Source: Sphingosinicella microcystinivorans
GTDB taxonomy: Bacteria > Pseudomonadota > Alphaproteobacteria > Sphingomonadales > Sphingomonadaceae
DNA: 64,000 nucleotides
Assembly (NCBI RefSeq): GCF_027941835.1
Contig: NZ_CP116005.1
Location: forward strand, 4,417,501 to 4,481,500
Reading direction: 5' to 3'
Under the pieces are notes generated by a model. The model was not told where the DNA came from and searched no databases. It was given only the letters and a program-made list of their open reading frames with translations. Position 1 is the stretch's first letter. Each line of letters starts with the position of its first letter. Shown here in pieces: positions 35,631 to 44,266 of this stretch. The translations under genes were made by a program, and so were the position numbers.

Positions 35631-36740
35631 TCACGTCGCCTGCGCCTCCCAGCTGTGATACCCGTGTTCGGCCCACGCATTCAGGATCGCGCGGGCGCCG
35701 AAGGCCTTCGCCGGCGACTGGAAGCCGGCGGCGAGCAGTTGACCGCGAAGGATGCGGCGGCACCCTTCCGCCGCGAGCAGGCCGGTCTGGATGTAGGGCG
35801 AGTTCCCGCGCAGCACGACCGACACGCCGGTGGTGTTGCCGCGCCCGATGCAGGAGATCACCGAGCGGTTCACGTCCGGGTTCTCGCGATCGGGCTCCAC
35901 CTGCGTCAATTGCCCGCCGAGTTCGTTGCAGATGCGCTCCTGCTCGGCGTCGGGCAGATGGCGATAGTCCTTCTCGAAATTCTCGAGCGCGGCGATCACG
36001 GCATCGAACATCAGCTGGTTGCGGAAGCCGACGAGCGTCGAACAGTTGCTGACGCGGGCATCGCCTTCGTACCACACCGGCTCGCCGCCGCCCGCCCACG
36101 GCAATGCCCGGAACAGCCGATGCGAATCCGGCGCCTTCACGAGATAGGACGTCGCCATCGGCCACTGCACGAGCTTCCGGTGCTCGATGTAATATTGCGG
36201 CCGCGTGCACATGCGCAGGAACGACTTGGTGGAGGCGACGCTGGTCGCGGAGTCGGCGAGGTAGAGGATGTCGAGCGAGTCGATGCCGGGCGTTTCGAGC
36301 GCGATCTCGGCCGCGATGTTCCCCGCCGCCCACATGTAGGACGTGGCGGGCGCCACGAGGAGGCCCCGCGCGGCGAACTTCGCGCCGTAGGAGTCCCGCA
36401 CGTGGCGCATCCAGTCCGCCTCGCCCGTGGTGTCGAGATAGTGGCAGCCCGCATCGAGCGCGGCCTGCACCACCGGATCGCCGAGCTGCATGAACGGCCC
36501 GGTGACGTTGTAGACGACCTTCGCCCCCGCGAAGAGCTTGCCGAGCGAGGCCGCATCGTGCGGAACCGCGCGGCATTCGAAGCTTGCGCCCTTCAGCTCC
36601 GGCACGCGCGCCATCTGCTCCTCGAGCCGCTTCTGGTCGCGGCCCGCGGCGATGAACGGAATCCCCGCCTCCGCGAGATGCCACGAGATCAGTTTGCCGG
36701 TGTAGCCACTGGCGCCGTAGACGATGACAGGTGCGCTCAT
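35631..36740 (-). CDS. Saccharopine-dehydrogenase-like NAD(P)-binding reductase
   Basis: A 369-residue protein beginning VIVYGASGYTGKLISWHLAE, a Rossmann motif of the saccharopine dehydrogenase/trans-acting enoyl reductase superfamily, followed by VVYNVTGPFMQLGDPVVQAA and DTTGEADWM. The C-terminal half contains a separate conserved domain of the type found in DUF5938 proteins. The reaction is not established; an oxidoreductase acting on a CoA-linked or terpenoid substrate would fit the operon. The start overlaps the stop of the ligase gene (ATGA). Confidence 0.8.
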   Translation of the reverse strand: MSAPVIVYGASGYTGKLISWHLAEAGIPFIAAGRDQKRLEEQMARVPELKGASFECRAVPHDAASLGKLFAGAKVVYNVTGPFMQLGDPVVQAALDAGCHYLDTTGEADWMRHVRDSYGAKFAARGLLVAPATSYMWAAGNIAAEIALETPGIDSLDILYLADSATSVASTKSFLRMCTRPQYYIEHRKLVQWPMATSYLVKAPDSHRLFRALPWAGGGEPVWYEGDARVSNCSTLVGFRNQLMFDAVIAALENFEKDYRHLPDAEQERICNELGGQLTQVEPDRENPDVNRSVISCIGRGNTTGVSVVLRGNSPYIQTGLLAAEGCRRILRGQLLAAGFQSPAKAFGARAILNAWAEHGYHSWEAQAT

Positions 36741-38371
36741 TGCGTCGCTCTCCCCAGAGTGATTGTGGTTGGCCCCGATGGGCCGAAGATAACGGCATCC
36801 GGTGCGCCGAGCATCGTGACGAGATGCCGGTCCTGCGGTTTTTCAGAGGCGGTCTTCGGAATCTCGCTGACGACCTGCACCAGCGAGGGCATGGCCGCCG
36901 AACCGATGCGCTGACGGCAGTGCGCGAACACGGACAGCGGATCGAAGTCCCCGGCGGGCACGATCGCCGCGACGACCTCCTTCTCGCCGGGCGCGTTTTC
37001 CGCCGTGGCGGCGCCGTAGACATGGACGTCGCCGACGCCCTCCATCGCCGCGATCTCCGCCTCGATCTGCACGGCGTTCACGAAATCGCCGTTGCGGCGG
37101 ATCGCGTCGCCCGCGCGGTGCGAGAAGAACACCCAGCCGTCCGCGTCCTTGAAGCCGATGTCGCCGGTGCGGAACCAGCCGCCGCGCGTCTTCGCCGCCG
37201 ACGCCTCCGGGTTGCGGAAATATTCGACCGGGGGCGTGTCGCCCCCTTCGGGCCGAAAGCACATTTCGCCGAGGGCGCCGGGCGGGCATTCGCGGTCGTC
37301 CTCGTCGAGGATCGCGCAGATCGTGCCCGGAGGCGGCTTGCCGATCGAGCCGACGGGGCCGACGCCCGGCAGGTTGATGGTGAGCCCGCCCTCCGCCGCG
37401 CCGAAGAACTCCAGCACCTCGACGCCGAAGCGTGCCTCGAAATCGCGCCACATGCTCGGCGGCATACCGGCGCTCAGCACCATGCGGACCTTGTGCTGCC
37501 GGTCGCGCGGCGACGGCGGCTCCGCGTAGATCGCCACCGCCATGCCGCCGAGCAGGTTGAACACCGTGCAGCCGTAGCGGGCAAGGATGTCCCACAGCCG
37601 GGACTTCGAGAAGCGGCGGCTGACCACCAGCGGAAGCTGCATGGAAAGCGCATTGCCGAGCGTGATGAGCTGCGCGTTGGCGTGCGTGAACGACAGGCCG
37701 GTGTAGAGCCGGTCGTCGGGGCGCACCTGGAGCAGCGATCCGAACGAGGCCACGGCAGAGTAACGGGCGTATGGCGCGAGGATCGCCTTGGGATCGCCTG
37801 TCGTGCCCGACGTGTAGAGCATCTGCATCGGCCGCGCGAGGTCGGTGCCGGGATCGGCGGGAAGCGCCCCCGCCCCGGCGAGCGCCTGCTCCAGCGTGGC
37901 GACGCGGACGCCGGGCACGGGCGCCGCCGTATCGCCCAGCACCCACAGCCAGCCGAGATCGGGCACGTCGCCGATCACCTCGGCGAGCGCGGCGAGCGCT
38001 TCCGGCGCCACGATGGCGCCCCGGCACCCGGCGAAGCGGAGCATGAACGCCAGCCGCGCGCCGCGCGTCCTCGGGTCGATCGGCACGAACACGGTCGCGG
38101 CAAGTTCGGAGCCGATCATCGCATCCACGAACTCGGGATGGTTGGGCATGACGAGCGCGAAGCTGTCGCCGGGCTTCATACCTTCGCCGGCGAGCGCCGC
38201 GGCGATGCGCGCGCCGTTTCCGAGCAGGTCGCGGTAGCTCCGCGTCTCCTCGGCGAAGCTGCCGTCCGGCCGGATGTCGACAAATGTCAACATCGCGCCG
38301 TCGTGCGCCTCCGCGCCGTCGCGGAGCATCTGCACGGGCGTGCGCAGGTTGGGGGCGGGCGCGTGGTTCAC
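36737..38371 (-). CDS. AMP-forming acyl-CoA ligase (CaiC-like)
   Basis: A 544-residue ANL-superfamily ligase. It has the P-loop LYTSGTTGDPKA, FGAAEGG in the A5 region and GWFRTGDIGFKDADG. The hinge/A8 region is HRAGDAIRRNGDFVNAVQIE and a C-terminal Lys lies in TASEKPQ. It activates a carboxylic acid to its CoA thioester using ATP. The sequence is nearest in feel to carnitine/crotonobetaine-CoA ligase-like enzymes, but the acid is unknown. It is sandwiched by ATGA overlaps between the thiolase and the reductase, so it probably feeds the same CoA pathway. Confidence 0.9.
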   Translation of the reverse strand: MNHAPAPNLRTPVQMLRDGAEAHDGAMLTFVDIRPDGSFAEETRSYRDLLGNGARIAAALAGEGMKPGDSFALVMPNHPEFVDAMIGSELAATVFVPIDPRTRGARLAFMLRFAGCRGAIVAPEALAALAEVIGDVPDLGWLWVLGDTAAPVPGVRVATLEQALAGAGALPADPGTDLARPMQMLYTSGTTGDPKAILAPYARYSAVASFGSLLQVRPDDRLYTGLSFTHANAQLITLGNALSMQLPLVVSRRFSKSRLWDILARYGCTVFNLLGGMAVAIYAEPPSPRDRQHKVRMVLSAGMPPSMWRDFEARFGVEVLEFFGAAEGGLTINLPGVGPVGSIGKPPPGTICAILDEDDRECPPGALGEMCFRPEGGDTPPVEYFRNPEASAAKTRGGWFRTGDIGFKDADGWVFFSHRAGDAIRRNGDFVNAVQIEAEIAAMEGVGDVHVYGAATAENAPGEKEVVAAIVPAGDFDPLSVFAHCRQRIGSAAMPSLVQVVSEIPKTASEKPQDRHLVTMLGAPDAVIFGPSGPTTITLGRATQ

Positions 38372-39582
38372 CGCGACAGCACCGTCATCACCAGCGCCGC
38401 CGCATCCCGCCCGAGGAAGCCGCCGCCGTTCTCGGCAACGGCGACCCGCGCGCCTTCCACCTGCCGGGCCCCGGCGCGTCCGCGAAGCTGCTCGGTAAGT
38501 TCGTAAACTTGTGCAAGTCCCGTGGCGCCGATCGGATGCCCCTTGCGGACAAGCCCCCCGGAGGTGTTCACAGGCACCCGCCCCCCGAGCGCCGTCGCGC
38601 CGCTTTCGAGCAGCGCCACGCCCTCATTGCGGGCGCAAAGGCCGAGGTATTCGTAATACATCAGCTCGGCAGGCGACGTGGCGTCGTGAAGCTCGACGCA
38701 GTCGATATCCTCCGGGCCGATCCCCGCCATCGCATACGCCTCGCCCGCCGCCCATTCGGTGATGCCCGGTTCGCCCGGCGCAGGATCATAGGCGCTGGCG
38801 ATCAGCGAACTGCGGACGTGCACCGGATCGGCGATACCGCGTTCGCGCGCGAACTTCGGCGACACGATCACCGCCGCCGCCGCGCCGTCGCCGAGCGGCG
38901 AGCACATCGGCAGCGTGAGCGGCGCCGAGATCAGCGGTGCGGCCAGCACGGCGTCGGCATCGAGCACGTCGCGGAACTGCGCGCGCGGGTTGAGGCTGCC
39001 GTGCCGCGAGTTCTTTGCGGAGACTTCGGCGAAATGCCGCGCCGTCGCGCCGCTGCGCGCGCTGTAGTCGCGCGCCATGCGGGCATAGATGTCCATGAAC
39101 AGCGAACGCTGCCGCCCCGGATCGTCACCCGCGGGCCGATCGCCGTCGACGTAGGCGTACAGCTCCTCCGGTTTCTCGGTGTCGACGGCGCCGAGGAACA
39201 CCGCGAAGCTCTTCGCCTTGTCCTCGTGGAACAGTTTCTCGACGCCGAACGCCAGCACGGCGTCGTGGACGCCGAGCGTCACCATCGTGCACGCCTGCTG
39301 GAACGCCGTCGAGGCCGTAGCGCACGCGTTCTCCACGTTCACCACCGGGATGCGCCCGATGCCCATGCCGCGCAGGATCGCCTGCCCCGCGATGCACGCC
39401 TGCCCGGTGACGAGCGGTGCGGCGGCGTTTCCCGCCCATGCCGCCTCGATCTCGCGCGCCTCGACGTTCGCATCCTTCAGGGCCTCGCCGATCGCCTCGT
39501 GCGCGAGGCTGGACAGGCTGCGGTCCAGATGCTTGCCGAAGCGGGTCATTCCGACGCCGGCGATGATCGCGTTCTGCTTCAT
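38368..39582 (-). CDS. Thiolase family protein (SCP-x/lipid-transfer type)
   Basis: A 404-residue thiolase of the type related to sterol-carrier-protein thiolases. The nucleophilic Cys lies in NACATASTA and the His motif is KGHPIGATGLAQ. Motifs at GDGAAAAVI and CVELHDATSPAE are typical of this branch, which in bacteria serves side-chain degradation of steroids, terpenoids and branched acids. It would cleave or condense beta-keto acyl-CoAs. A hairpin lies in the gap between it and the upstream acyl-CoA dehydrogenase. Confidence 0.88.
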   Translation of the reverse strand: MKQNAIIAGVGMTRFGKHLDRSLSSLAHEAIGEALKDANVEAREIEAAWAGNAAAPLVTGQACIAGQAILRGMGIGRIPVVNVENACATASTAFQQACTMVTLGVHDAVLAFGVEKLFHEDKAKSFAVFLGAVDTEKPEELYAYVDGDRPAGDDPGRQRSLFMDIYARMARDYSARSGATARHFAEVSAKNSRHGSLNPRAQFRDVLDADAVLAAPLISAPLTLPMCSPLGDGAAAAVIVSPKFARERGIADPVHVRSSLIASAYDPAPGEPGITEWAAGEAYAMAGIGPEDIDCVELHDATSPAELMYYEYLGLCARNEGVALLESGATALGGRVPVNTSGGLVRKGHPIGATGLAQVYELTEQLRGRAGARQVEGARVAVAENGGGFLGRDAAALVMTVLSR

Positions 39583-39610
39583 TCCATCCCCTTGGGCAAA
39601 TCTTCCCCGT

Positions 39611-39632
39611 CGGCCGAAAACCCGTTCGGCCG
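39611..39632 (-). terminator. Intra-operon hairpin
   Basis: CGGCCGAA and TTCGGCCG form a perfect 8-bp stem with a 6-base loop, 27 bases past the acyl-CoA dehydrogenase stop. It may be a partial terminator or an mRNA-end stabiliser. Confidence 0.4.
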
Positions 39633-39659
39633 CTCGATTTCACTTCTGTGTTTCAGCCG

Positions 39660-40979
39660 TCAGCCGTGCAGAGAATCCGGATCGGCCAGCAACATTCCCC
39701 CCTTGATGGCGATGACCTCGTTGCACCCGTCCTCGATCAGAGAGGCGCGGGCGTCGCGGAACAGCTTCTCCATCGGATATTCGCGCGTCAGTCCGTTGCC
39801 GCCGAACATCTGCAAGGCATCGCTCGTCACTTCGAGCGCGTACTGCGTCGACGTCACCTTGGAGAACATCGCCGCCTGCAAGGCGGGCACCCCGTTGTTC
39901 ATGTTGAACGCCGTCACCCGCCGCGCCAGCGCGCGCGAGATCTCGACCTTGCGCGCCATGTGGAACAGCCGCCGCGCGACATCCTGATGCCGGATCAGCG
40001 GCACGCCGCCCTGCCGCCGTTCGTGCGCGTAGGCGTGCGCCAATTCATAGGCGGCGCGCGCGCAGCCGGTGAACGTCGCGCCCATCAGCGCGTTCGCCTC
40101 GCTGTGGATGGCGTAGACGCCCTTCAGATAGTCCTCGGGCGCGACCAGCAGGTGGTCGATGTCGAGCGTCACGTCGTTGAAGAAGATCTCGCCCTGCGGC
40201 AGCGCGCGCTGGCCCATCTTCTCGAGCGGTTTGCCCTTCGACACGCCCGGCGCGTCGAGCGGCACGATCACCACCGCGCCGCGCGCGGGATCGTAGCCGG
40301 AGCCGGTCTCGGCCGCGCAATAGAGGATGCAGAGTTCCGCCACCGGGCCATTGGAAACCCACGCCGACTTCTGGCCGTTGATGACGATCTTGCCGTCCGA
40401 GATGCGCGCCACGCAATTGGGCCGGTTCGGCTTTCCCGCGGCGTGGGCAGCGTGCCCGCCGGGGTCGATCGAATCGCTGCCCCGGTCGGGCTCCGTGATG
40501 CCCCAGCTCCCGATCAGCGACTCAGGGTAGGTGCGGGCCACGAAATCATTGCCGAATTTCGCCGCCATGTAATGCGGCAGCAGGCCAGCGCCTGCGGAGA
40601 TGGCGAGGCCGGCATCGCCCCAGCCGAGTTCCTCGAACAGGATCGCGAACACGTGCGGCATCTCCTCGGACGAGAAGGACGCCAGCGTCGCCATGTCGAT
40701 GCCGAGTTCGCCGTAGGCGCGGCGGAATTCCCAGTAGCGCGAGGCCTTGTCCACCACCGCGTCGGCGCTCAGCCGGTCGAGTTCGGTGCCGATCGGCCGC
40801 ATCACCTTCTCGGCGAAGCTGTGCAGCGATTTCTGGAGTTCGGCGGCAATCTCGGGAAGCGGCGGCTCCGCGCCAAGCTGACCCAGTTTCACGTGCGGGT
40901 TCGAATCCCACTGCGCGAAGGGGAGCGGTCCACCGCTGGGGGCGATGTCGTGATCGGCGACGGCAAGCTGATGGTTCAC
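39660..40979 (-). CDS. Acyl-CoA dehydrogenase family protein
   Basis: A 439-residue flavoprotein with the acyl-CoA dehydrogenase layout. It has an N-terminal helical domain, then GSWGITEPDRGSD (FAD/substrate contact), INGQKSAWVSNG, and the C-terminal QMFGGNGLTREYPMEKLFRD. It ends with IEDGCNEV, where the Glu is at the usual catalytic position. It introduces a double bond in an acyl-CoA of the operon's pathway. It is the first gene of the minus-strand operon and is divergent from the AraC gene across 153 bases. Confidence 0.9.
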   Translation of the reverse strand: MNHQLAVADHDIAPSGGPLPFAQWDSNPHVKLGQLGAEPPLPEIAAELQKSLHSFAEKVMRPIGTELDRLSADAVVDKASRYWEFRRAYGELGIDMATLASFSSEEMPHVFAILFEELGWGDAGLAISAGAGLLPHYMAAKFGNDFVARTYPESLIGSWGITEPDRGSDSIDPGGHAAHAAGKPNRPNCVARISDGKIVINGQKSAWVSNGPVAELCILYCAAETGSGYDPARGAVVIVPLDAPGVSKGKPLEKMGQRALPQGEIFFNDVTLDIDHLLVAPEDYLKGVYAIHSEANALMGATFTGCARAAYELAHAYAHERRQGGVPLIRHQDVARRLFHMARKVEISRALARRVTAFNMNNGVPALQAAMFSKVTSTQYALEVTSDALQMFGGNGLTREYPMEKLFRDARASLIEDGCNEVIAIKGGMLLADPDSLHG

Positions 40980-41132
40980 GATCTTCCTCCAAGGTCGGGC
41001 CGGACTGATCTTCTGTCATCCATTCCCGATGCTGCGATCAAAACATGAAGCCGGGCATCATTGAATGTCATCTTGTGCCAAGCTTTTGACTTTAACTGCC
41101 ACACCACGCATGATGCGCCGCGGGAGGCAAGC

Positions 41133-42155
41133 ATGAAGATCGAACTGCTCGGCTCGATGCGTATGCCGAACCAGAGCGTCCGCATCATGCGCGCGGCGCT
41201 GGACGAGGCCGGGATCAATCCCCTGCCCCTGCTCGCCGATGCCAGTATCCCCCTCACGAGCGCCGACGACCCGCAGGGCGAGGTCTCCGGACTTCAGGAG
41301 CTTCGCTTTCAGGAGGTGTTCGCCGCGGCGACACGCGACATCCCCGGCCTGTGGTTCCACACCGGGATGCGTTACCGGCTGATGACCTATGGCCCGCTCG
41401 GGCTCGCCGTGCTGTCGGCCGGAACGGTGCACGACGGGCTGAAAGTGCTGGTGGCGTTCCAGGCGCTCACCTACTCGCTGCTGCAATACCGGCTCTACGA
41501 GGAAAACGGCGTGCTCGCGGGCATGGAGGCGGACGACGGCAATGTCGCGCCCGATCTTCGCGAATTCTGTCTCGTGCGTTCGCTCGGGTCGGCGACCACC
41601 TTCCTCAAGGACATGCGGCAGCCGTTCCCGCTGGCGCGCATCGAGTCGTCCGTCCCGCCGCGCAGTGACGGCATCGACTATGCGGCGGAGCTCGGCGTGC
41701 CCGTGGTGTTCGGCGCAGCGGTGACGCGCTGGGTGTTCCAGCCCGGCGCGGCCGACCTCGCGCTGCCGATGGCGAGCCCGCTCCTCGAACAGACCTACCA
41801 GCAGCTCTGCGCGCGGCTGATCGAGGAGGCGCAGGTCAGCGACGACATGGTGGGGCGGCTCTATTCGCTGCTCGTCCGGTCGAGCCGGGGCTTCCCTTCG
41901 GCAGCGCAGGCTGCCGCGCAGCTCGCGGTCTCGGAGCGCACGCTGCACCGGCGACTCGCGAAGCAGAACCTCGGCTTCGGCGATGTCCTCGATCAGGTCC
42001 GCGAGCAGCGCGCCTGCTATCTGCTCGATCGCTCGCATCTTTCCGTCGAGGCGATCGGCGAAATGCTGGGCTTCGCCGAAACGGCGAGTTTTTCGCGGGC
42101 CTTCAAGCGATGGACCGGCGTGTCGCCGATCAAGTTCCGGCAGCGCCCCCGCTAG
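41133..42155 (+). CDS. AraC-family transcriptional regulator
   Basis: A 340-residue regulator with a long N-terminal ligand-binding domain of the arabinose-binding-like (OruR-type) class. The C-terminal AraC DNA-binding domain has AAQLAVSERTLHRRLAKQ and a second helix-turn-helix IGEMLGFAETASFSRAFKRW. The ATG at 41133 has GGAGG six bases upstream. It is divergent from the acyl-CoA dehydrogenase operon and is the likely activator of it. The 153-base gap shows a TTGACT at 41086 but no clear operator repeat. Confidence 0.9.
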   Translation: MKIELLGSMRMPNQSVRIMRAALDEAGINPLPLLADASIPLTSADDPQGEVSGLQELRFQEVFAAATRDIPGLWFHTGMRYRLMTYGPLGLAVLSAGTVHDGLKVLVAFQALTYSLLQYRLYEENGVLAGMEADDGNVAPDLREFCLVRSLGSATTFLKDMRQPFPLARIESSVPPRSDGIDYAAELGVPVVFGAAVTRWVFQPGAADLALPMASPLLEQTYQQLCARLIEEAQVSDDMVGRLYSLLVRSSRGFPSAAQAAAQLAVSERTLHRRLAKQNLGFGDVLDQVREQRACYLLDRSHLSVEAIGEMLGFAETASFSRAFKRWTGVSPIKFRQRPR

Positions 42156-42170
42156 CCCCACGGACTTCCG

Positions 42171-43112
42171 TTACGGCACGCCTCCGGCGAGGATGATCGC
42201 GAGGTGCGCCGCATCGAGGTGCCCGCCCGAGACGATGCACACCACCGGCCCCGGATGATCGCCGGCAAGCGCCGCAGCGACCGGCGCGGCGCCCGCGCCT
42301 TCCGCGATCACGTGATGGCGCTCGGCGAGCATCCGCACCGCGGCGGCCGTCTCGGCCAGCGACACCAGCGCCGTACCGGCGACGAGATCACGCACCAGCG
42401 GCCACATGGCGGGAATGACGGTCGGCCCGCCCATGCCGGTGATGAACGATGGCGCGAACGGCACCGTCACCGGCTCTCCGGCCGCGAATGCCGCGCGCAG
42501 CGGCGCCCCCGCCTCGGTTTCGCTCGCGACGACATCGGCTGCGGAGCCTTGCGCCTTCAGCGCCGCGGCGATGCCGCAGGCGAGCCCGCCACCGCCGTAG
42601 GGCACCAGCACCGTGGCAACGTCCAGCAGGTCCTCGAGAATCTCGGCGCCGATCGTGGCGTTGCCGGCGAGCACCTCGCTCTCGACGACGGGATGGATGA
42701 ACGCCGGATCGGCGGGCGGTTCAGCGAGCATCGCCCACCAGCGATCATAGGCGAACGGCACGACGCTTGCGCCAAATCTTTGCAGCGCCTCCACCTTGCT
42801 GCGCGCGGCGGTATCCGGGACATAGGCGGTCACCGGAATGCCGCGCGCTCGGCCGGCATAGGCGAGCCCCTGCGCGAAATTCCCGGCGCTCGCGGTGAAC
42901 ACGCCGTTGCGGATGGCATCACCCCGGCTGAGGAGCGCGTTCGCGGCGCATCGGATCTTGAAGGAGCCGACCGGCTGCAGCGTTTCGAGCTTCAGATAAA
43001 TATCGTCCCGCGCAGCGCCTTGCAGCCGGATGAGCGGCGTGCGCACGGCAAGGTCGCGGATGCGTTCGCGGGCCGCGTCGATCTCCGCGCGGCCGGGTAC
43101 GGCGGGACTCAT
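42171..43112 (-). CDS. PLP-dependent threonine/serine dehydratase family protein, copy 1
   Basis: A 313-residue fold-type II PLP enzyme. The PLP Lys lies in GSFKIRCAANAL, the substrate-binding loop is SAGNFAQG and the phosphate-binding loop is PYGGGGLACG. The family includes threonine/serine dehydratases, hydroxy-aspartate dehydratases and racemases; the sequence does not distinguish them. It follows a second dehydratase gene by 97 bases on the same strand, after the TetR-controlled operon. SFK instead of the TFKxRGA pattern of the other two copies hints at a different substrate. Confidence 0.88.
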   Translation of the reverse strand: MSPAVPGRAEIDAARERIRDLAVRTPLIRLQGAARDDIYLKLETLQPVGSFKIRCAANALLSRGDAIRNGVFTASAGNFAQGLAYAGRARGIPVTAYVPDTAARSKVEALQRFGASVVPFAYDRWWAMLAEPPADPAFIHPVVESEVLAGNATIGAEILEDLLDVATVLVPYGGGGLACGIAAALKAQGSAADVVASETEAGAPLRAAFAAGEPVTVPFAPSFITGMGGPTVIPAMWPLVRDLVAGTALVSLAETAAAVRMLAERHHVIAEGAGAAPVAAALAGDHPGPVVCIVSGGHLDAAHLAIILAGGVP

Positions 43113-43209
43113 CGCGTCCTCGCCGGTTTCAAGGCGCGGTCCGAAATCATACCCGTCTCCTCTCGAAGATGATCAGAACGGCCTCCGCCGGGGCGGGCAA
43201 TATGCGCCG

Positions 43210-44211
43210 CTATTGCAGGCCCGTGATGTGCTGTCCCGCTTCGACATGCGCGGCGAATCCGGCGATGTCGATGTTCGCGCCGCAAACGATCACGCCGACG
43301 CGCTTGCCCCGCACGCGCTCGGCGAGCGGCCCCATGAGCGCGGCCGTTGCCGCCGCGGCCGCAGGCTCCACCGCCAGCCGCGCCTCGCGGAACAGGAGGT
43401 CCATGCCGGCGCGGAGCGCATCGTCGGAAACCAGCACGATCTCCTCGACCGCCTCGCGGCACAGCCCGAAACTGTACGGCAGCGAATAAGGCGGCCCGAG
43501 GCTGTCCGCGATCGTCGCGATCGTCGCGTTCGCTGCGGGCACGCCCTCGGCGAAGCTTCGGCGCATGTTGTCCGCGCCTTCCGGTTCGACGCCGAACACC
43601 CGGCAGCCCGGCATGAGCAGCCGGATCGCCGTGGCGAGACCGGCGCAGAGCCCGCCGCCGCCGATCGGGCAGATCAGCACATCGAGCGGCTCGGTCTGGC
43701 TCGCCCATTCGAGGCCGATCGTCGCGGTGCCGAGCGCGGTGCGCGGGCCTTCGAAGGGGTGCACGAACGCGCGCCCTTCCTCGGCTTCGATCTGCCGCGC
43801 CCGTTCGAAGGCCGCGGCGCCGTCCGCGGCGATCTCCACTTCGGCGCCGAGGCGGCGGCAACGCTCGATGCGCGCCGGATTGGCCGTGGGCAGCATCACC
43901 ACGCGCGCCGATATTCCCAGCGTCCGGGCGGCATAGGCGGTCGCGATGGCATGATTGCCGGCGCTGACGGCGGTGACGCCGCGCGCCCGCTGCGCCGCAT
44001 CGAGCGCAAGCATCACCGTCAGCGCACCGCGCGGCTTGAACGTCCCGGTCCGCTGGAACAGTTCGAGCTTCAGGTTGATGCGGGTGTCGGAGCCGAGGCG
44101 CTCCCGCAGTTCGTCCGCCTGCCAGTCGAGCGTCGGCGTGGTGACGATGTGGGAGCCCAGCGCCGCGCGCGCCGCGCGAATCGCCTCGATCGTTATCGCA
44201 GGATCAGTCAT
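43210..44211 (-). CDS. PLP-dependent threonine/serine dehydratase family protein, copy 2
   Basis: A 333-residue fold-type II PLP enzyme with Lys in GTFKPRGALTV, SAGNHAIA, and the phosphate loop GGGGLCAG. It ends in VGVIVCGANIDIAG. It resembles the protein at 60764-61750 over its whole length (shared HPFEG, GVEPEGAD, IADSLG and VCGANID blocks), so the two are paralogues. The probable reaction is deamination of a hydroxy amino acid to a 2-oxo acid. It lies 55 bases after the beta-aminopeptidase gene and may be the fifth gene of that operon. Confidence 0.88.
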   Translation of the reverse strand: MTDPAITIEAIRAARAALGSHIVTTPTLDWQADELRERLGSDTRINLKLELFQRTGTFKPRGALTVMLALDAAQRARGVTAVSAGNHAIATAYAARTLGISARVVMLPTANPARIERCRRLGAEVEIAADGAAAFERARQIEAEEGRAFVHPFEGPRTALGTATIGLEWASQTEPLDVLICPIGGGGLCAGLATAIRLLMPGCRVFGVEPEGADNMRRSFAEGVPAANATIATIADSLGPPYSLPYSFGLCREAVEEIVLVSDDALRAGMDLLFREARLAVEPAAAAATAALMGPLAERVRGKRVGVIVCGANIDIAGFAAHVEAGQHITGLQ

Positions 44212-44266
44212 GCCGCGTATGTCGCATTTTTTCCGCCGCGCGGAAGGCCGATTTTTGACCGATCGC

